64,000 nt of DNA from Bin5 sp965242905 (GTDB taxonomy: Bacteria > Chloroflexota > Anaerolineae > Caldilineales > Caldilineaceae), in assembly GCA_965242905.1 (NCBI GenBank), contig CBDETM010000002.1, positions 4,960,001 to 5,024,000 of the forward strand, read 5' to 3'. Below, piece after piece: positions 60,542 to 64,000 of this stretch; the stretch's first letter is position 1; each line of letters opens with the position of its first letter. Made by a program: the position numbers and the translations under genes. Under the pieces are notes generated by a model that made no database searches, was not told where the DNA came from, and saw only the letters and a program-made list of their open reading frames with translations.

Positions 60542-61888
60542 CTACCCAAAGACATACCGGTCCAAGTAACCATTGCGAAACTTGCCCCCGGGATCGGTCG
60601 ACCGTAGTAAAGACCTGAACTCCTCCATCTTCGGGTAGGCCGCCTGCACCTGCCTGGGCGCCATCGAGAACAGCTTACCCCAGTGCGGACGGACCTCAAA
60701 CGGGGCGAGCGCCTCTTCGACCAGCGGCATGACCTCGCGCACCGCGGGCCAGTTCTTCCTCCAGGAAAAGTGAATGCCAATCGTAGGCGTTCCATAGCTT
60801 TGGCTCAACCACAGCCTGTCGGCCGCGACCGTACGAATCTCCGAAATCCAGAGCATCGACCTGAACCTGTCTCGCAGACCTTCCACGGCTTGCAGCGCAG
60901 GCACAGCATGTGCCCGCGGCACGAAATACTCTGTCTGCAGTTCATCGCCGCTGGCCGGCGTGCTGTCAATTTGAAAGTGATGCAGCCTGTCGTGCCATGC
61001 TCCCGGAATACCCATCTGAAGCGTCAAACCTTCCGCCGAAAGCTCGGGTACCGGATGCAAATGAGTCGAGGCCGCCTGCGCACCATAGAGCTCCGACGGA
61101 AGCCCCAGGTCGACAGCCTCAGGCTTTGATTCCTCCTGGCCATTTACGCCACTCCACCGGCCAGTACGGTGCTTATACCAGACCTGGTTTACCATGTCCC
61201 CCTGCCAGTCAGGGAACAAGCTGACGCTGTAAGCACGGGACATGATCTCGTCGAAATTCTCATAAAGGGTCGCCGAAGGCAGATCCTTGTAGACATACTG
61301 CTGCATGGAATAAGCCGGCTCCATCGCCAGTGTCATTCTTGTCACTACACCAAGCCCACCCAACGCCACGACTGACCCTTCGAATTCCTCCCGGTCCTCT
61401 TCAAGTGTCATCGACTTTAGCTCGCCGTCAGCCGTCACAAGCTCCAGTCCTACCACCGCCGTAGCCAGGTTGCCGTTCCCGTCACCCGATCCGTGCGTTG
61501 CCGTCGAACACGCACCGGCCACAGTTATGTGCGGCAGCGAGGCGGTATTGTGCAGCGCAACGCCTTCGGCGTGCATCTGCGTACACAGTTCCCCGTAAGT
61601 GATGCCGCCACTGCATGTAACTGTCCCGCTCTCATGATTGAATTCCACCGGTGCGTCCAGATTCACCAACGAAACGTAAGCCCACGCAGGATCGCCGCTC
61701 ACTTCCTGCGTCCCGTCCACGTCGACCTGGGCGTCGATCGCCGCCGCGTCGTTAAAAGAATGACGGGCTCCCAGCACGCGCACCTTGCGGCTCGCCCGGA
61801 CTATCTCCTGCAACGCCTCCACCTTCCGCGGGGCGTGAATTTCCGCTGACGCGAATCGAATGTTTTCTGACCAGTTTCGTTGAGACAT
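60542..61888 (-). CDS. FAD-linked alditol/aldonolactone oxidase (ALO family)
   Basis: A 448-residue flavoprotein. The N-terminal FAD domain contains VRVLGARHSFNDAA with H43 at the position that carries covalently bound FAD in alditol (xylitol) oxidase. GGITYGELCTQMHAEGVALH and THGSGDGNGNLATAVVGLEL complete the p-cresol-methylhydroxylase-like fold. The C-terminus has EVRPHWGKLFSM, a hallmark of D-arabinono- and L-gulono-lactone and alditol oxidases. These oxidise a polyol or lactone with O2 to give H2O2. No signal peptide is seen. The substrate is not defined; a sugar alcohol is the best guess. Confidence 0.9.
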   Translation of the reverse strand: MSQRNWSENIRFASAEIHAPRKVEALQEIVRASRKVRVLGARHSFNDAAAIDAQVDVDGTQEVSGDPAWAYVSLVNLDAPVEFNHESGTVTCSGGITYGELCTQMHAEGVALHNTASLPHITVAGACSTATHGSGDGNGNLATAVVGLELVTADGELKSMTLEEDREEFEGSVVALGGLGVVTRMTLAMEPAYSMQQYVYKDLPSATLYENFDEIMSRAYSVSLFPDWQGDMVNQVWYKHRTGRWSGVNGQEESKPEAVDLGLPSELYGAQAASTHLHPVPELSAEGLTLQMGIPGAWHDRLHHFQIDSTPASGDELQTEYFVPRAHAVPALQAVEGLRDRFRSMLWISEIRTVAADRLWLSQSYGTPTIGIHFSWRKNWPAVREVMPLVEEALAPFEVRPHWGKLFSMAPRQVQAAYPKMEEFRSLLRSTDPGGKFRNGYLDRYVFG

Positions 61889-61922
61889 CGGCCATGGTCC
61901 TCCCTTCTATGGCTGCTGGCTA

Positions 61923-62981
61923 TCAGTCGCTCTCGATGAGGGTACTTTTTTTCATCTCATGCACGGCATCCATTACTGACTCCGCCATCTGCATTACTCG
62001 CGGCAAGAACGCCAGGCCTTTACAGCAGCTGGCCTCCAGATCTGCCCGCGACCCAATGCCAAGATCGCTTATCATCGACAGGTAGTCCTGACGCAACCGG
62101 CACGCTTCGTCGGCGTACCTGTTGAAGTCGAAGATCCACTGGCAGCGCGAATGCGTCGCAACCATCCAGAAGACGGCCTCACGATGAAGTCTCTGCTCGA
62201 TTAGCTCTCGGCTGCCACCGATCGCGACAGGTCGCGCCGCCTCGCTGATATCCGCCGCATAGGGGAAGTTCCCTTTTGGCAAACATTTGGCCCGGTCAAA
62301 GGCAATCGCGACCGCATCCAGATGTTTCTCAGCCTGGCTCTGGCTCCAAACGGAACAGCCGAGCAGCTGCAACAACTCCTCGTGAAAGTCGGGTCTCCCG
62401 CATTCGAGAAGGAGCTCACGAACCTCGACGTATCTGCGCCTCACAGTCGGCGGCCGCAAGCCTGCCAGCAGCAGAATGAGAGCAGTCAGGCTGGTCCCAA
62501 ACAACCATGCAGTGACCGCTTGGTGCAGCGGGGTCGCTCTGTCTGGAGGCCGGAGCCTACTTGCTGCCAGTGCAGCCGCAGCTCGGCACCGCTCTCGTAC
62601 CCACCTCGGGCAGGCATACTCCACTGCTACCTCGCTCTGCAGTCTCTCAAGGTGGCTCGAAGGATCGGCAACAATCTGCATTGATTTGACACTACCCGCG
62701 AGATGAGGATCGCCAAGGACAGACTCGATTGAGAGAATCCTCTCCGGCGTTTCAAACGACACCTCCAGCAAGACGCCGCGGTAGCAGAACTTGCCGAGTT
62801 TTCGTGCCGGCGGTTGCTCCAGCACGACAGTGATGTCCACGTCGGAGCTTCTCGGCAGTGGCATGTCGTCAGGTAGAGTAGTGACCGAACCGGCGATAAA
62901 GGCCCCCACCAGGCCAGGCATATTACTTCCCTCGCTGCGTACCCACGCTACTGCCAATCGCTTGGCTTCACTGACCAGCAA
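61923..62981 (-). CDS. Nucleotidyltransferase-fold protein
   Basis: A 352-residue protein whose N-terminal 90 residues carry the DNA-polymerase-beta nucleotidyltransferase signature, G31-S32 (FIAGSVTTLPDD) followed by D47-x-D49 (RSSDVDITVVLEQP). The rest is mostly helical with Trp and Arg residues, including HREAVFWMVATHSRCQWIF, similar in layout to aminoglycoside or lincosamide nucleotidyltransferase-like proteins. Such enzymes transfer AMP or similar to a small molecule or protein; the acceptor here is unknown. I could not name the subfamily. Its gene lies 35 nt upstream of the oxidase start on the same strand, so the two may be cotranscribed. Confidence 0.75.
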   Translation of the reverse strand: MLVSEAKRLAVAWVRSEGSNMPGLVGAFIAGSVTTLPDDMPLPRSSDVDITVVLEQPPARKLGKFCYRGVLLEVSFETPERILSIESVLGDPHLAGSVKSMQIVADPSSHLERLQSEVAVEYACPRWVRERCRAAAALAASRLRPPDRATPLHQAVTAWLFGTSLTALILLLAGLRPPTVRRRYVEVRELLLECGRPDFHEELLQLLGCSVWSQSQAEKHLDAVAIAFDRAKCLPKGNFPYAADISEAARPVAIGGSRELIEQRLHREAVFWMVATHSRCQWIFDFNRYADEACRLRQDYLSMISDLGIGSRADLEASCCKGLAFLPRVMQMAESVMDAVHEMKKSTLIESD

Positions 62982-63315
62982 GTCAACCCTCTCCCATGCT
63001 CTCCTGCTCGCTTCGCAAAATGCCCTTTCCGGTCAGAAGCGTTCTGACTTGCCGCCGCGCGCCGCCCCAGAAAGCCGCTACAATTTACCATAGTTGACGC
63101 CTTCAAGGAAGCCTCTATGGGGCAATCAACTGCACCGAACTACACAGAACAGGCCGGGGGAATTGGACTTGGCACCTTCGGCGTTTAAGATAAAGTTGTA
63201 ACGTGGATGTACCGCAAAAGAGCCGGAGAGTTGCCGGCTGGCTCACTGCAAACTGGCGGCGGCGCTTTGTCGACTACCTCCTTCTGAAATCCTTGACCCG
63301 CAGGAGATCAGCACA
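62982..63315. other. Intergenic region with a candidate promoter for the SDR gene
   Basis: This 334-nt gap separates divergent genes. It holds TTGGAC (63163-63168), a 17-nt spacer and TAAGAT (63186-63191), a fair sigma70-type promoter for the plus-strand SDR gene with a start near 63198. I see no tRNA, repeat or other gene. Confidence 0.45.
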
Positions 63316-64000
63316 ATGACACCCAAGTGGACCAGCGCAGACATTCCCGATCAGGCCGGCCGCACCGTTCTCGTCACCGGAGGCAACAGCGGCCTGGGCT
63401 TCCACACTTGCCGCCTGCTGGCTGCAAAAGGCGCGCGCGTACTCCTTGCAAGCCGCTCCTCCCAGCGCGGCGAACAGGCCAGAACAGATATACTCCAGAC
63501 AATTCCCGGCGCGCAGCTGAAGGTCATTGACCTCGACTTGGCCGATCTGGACTCAGTCCGTCACTGCGCCGCTAGGCTCCGGAATGAACTGGACCGCCTC
63601 GACATCCTCGTAAACAATGCCGGCGTCATGGCGATCCCCCGCCAGGAGACCGCACAAGGATTTGAACGCCAATTTGGCGTCAACCACCTCGGCCACTTTG
63701 CCCTGACCGGGGCGTTGCTCCCCCTCCTGTTGGATACGCCCGCCAGCCGGATCGTCAACGTCAGCAGCATGGCCCACCGCAATGGGCGCATGAACTTCAG
63801 CGACCTGCGCGGTACTCGCGATTACAGTCGGTTCGGCGCGTATTCCCAGAGCAAGCTAGCCAATCTGCTCTTCACGCTCGAACTGCAGCGACGTCTGGAA
63901 AGCAGAGAAGCCCCCACTGTCTGCGCGTCTGCCCACCCGGGTTGGGCGGCTACACGATTGCAGTACGCAGCGCCGAGTGAGACAGGGTCCCGCCTCGAAC
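63316..64000 (+). CDS. Short-chain dehydrogenase/reductase, retinol-dehydrogenase-like (runs off the right edge)
   Basis: The first 228 residues of an SDR are visible and the frame is open at the window end. The cofactor-binding TGxxxGxG is present as TVLVTGGNSGLGFHTCRLL (residues 17-35), NNAG as ILVNNAGVM, and the catalytic triad elements as NVSSMAH and YSQSK (FGAYSQSKLANLLFTLELQ). This branch (RDH/WWOX-like) uses NADP(H) with mostly lipid or small aldehyde substrates. CAGGAG lies about 9 nt before the ATG. The C-terminal substrate-specific part is not in the window, so the substrate is open. Confidence 0.9.
   Translation, partial: MTPKWTSADIPDQAGRTVLVTGGNSGLGFHTCRLLAAKGARVLLASRSSQRGEQARTDILQTIPGAQLKVIDLDLADLDSVRHCAARLRNELDRLDILVNNAGVMAIPRQETAQGFERQFGVNHLGHFALTGALLPLLLDTPASRIVNVSSMAHRNGRMNFSDLRGTRDYSRFGAYSQSKLANLLFTLELQRRLESREAPTVCASAHPGWAATRLQYAAPSETGSRLE

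Overview
The window looks like a GC-rich chromosome segment of a free-living or host-associated member of the Chloroflexota, most like the Caldilineae. This is inferred from the style of the genes, not from a search. The hints are Tat-exported sugar-binding lipoproteins with an Ala-Cys-x-Pro-Ala lipobox, a 65-residue protein that I recall mainly from Chloroflexota, a complete Mrp antiporter operon, and a mix of leadered and leaderless sigma70-type promoters. No rRNA, tRNA, CRISPR array, transposase or phage gene was found.

Region 1 (1-17263, all minus strand) is a catabolic and uptake cluster. In transcription order it holds a phytanoyl-CoA-dioxygenase-type Fe/2OG oxygenase, a Cys-type sulfatase, a DegT/DnrJ-type aminotransferase, a sugar ABC importer (binding protein and two permeases), two tandem CE4-type deacetylases and a sulfatase-like protein with Thr in place of the active-site Cys. 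A second sugar ABC importer, a Gfo/Idh/MocA dehydrogenase, a second PhyH oxygenase and the N-terminus of an aldehyde dehydrogenase follow. There is no glycosidase and no ABC ATPase, so the importers probably borrow an ATPase encoded elsewhere. The set fits desulfation, deacetylation, import and oxidation of a sulfated (amino)sugar or cyclitol-like compound.

Region 2 (17264-25515) opens with a dispersed repeat (17351-17682). Then come an F420-type (Ddn-like) reductase, a PyrK-like flavin/[2Fe-2S] subunit, a small-protein/SufE/P1-peptidase operon, a methyltransferase, TerC, and molybdenum-hydroxylase maturation genes (two XdhC-type, one MocA-type) with no hydroxylase in sight.

Region 3 (25516-36175) holds a leaderless membrane protein, SMC, a 1003-residue anchored protein with seven exact 115-residue repeats and a C-terminal cytochrome c domain, two small genes with their own promoters (one DUF1540-like), and YccF.

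Region 4 (36176-50655) is the complete mrpABCDEFG operon, followed by an FGGY kinase, an MFS exporter, a CPBP protease-like protein, polyphosphate kinase, and a second copy of the dispersed repeat beside an inverted fragment of it.

Region 5 (50656-64000) starts with a DtxR-family regulator. It has a perfect consensus promoter (TTGACA, 17 bp, TATAAT) placed so that the transcript would begin at the start codon. Next is a MacB-like efflux set (double-FtsX permease, HlyD-type adaptor, ATPase). The rest is metabolic: threonine/serine dehydratase-like, fused CoA-transferase, ketopantoate-reductase-like, SixA-like phosphatase, alditol-oxidase-like flavoprotein, a nucleotidyltransferase-fold protein and a truncated SDR.
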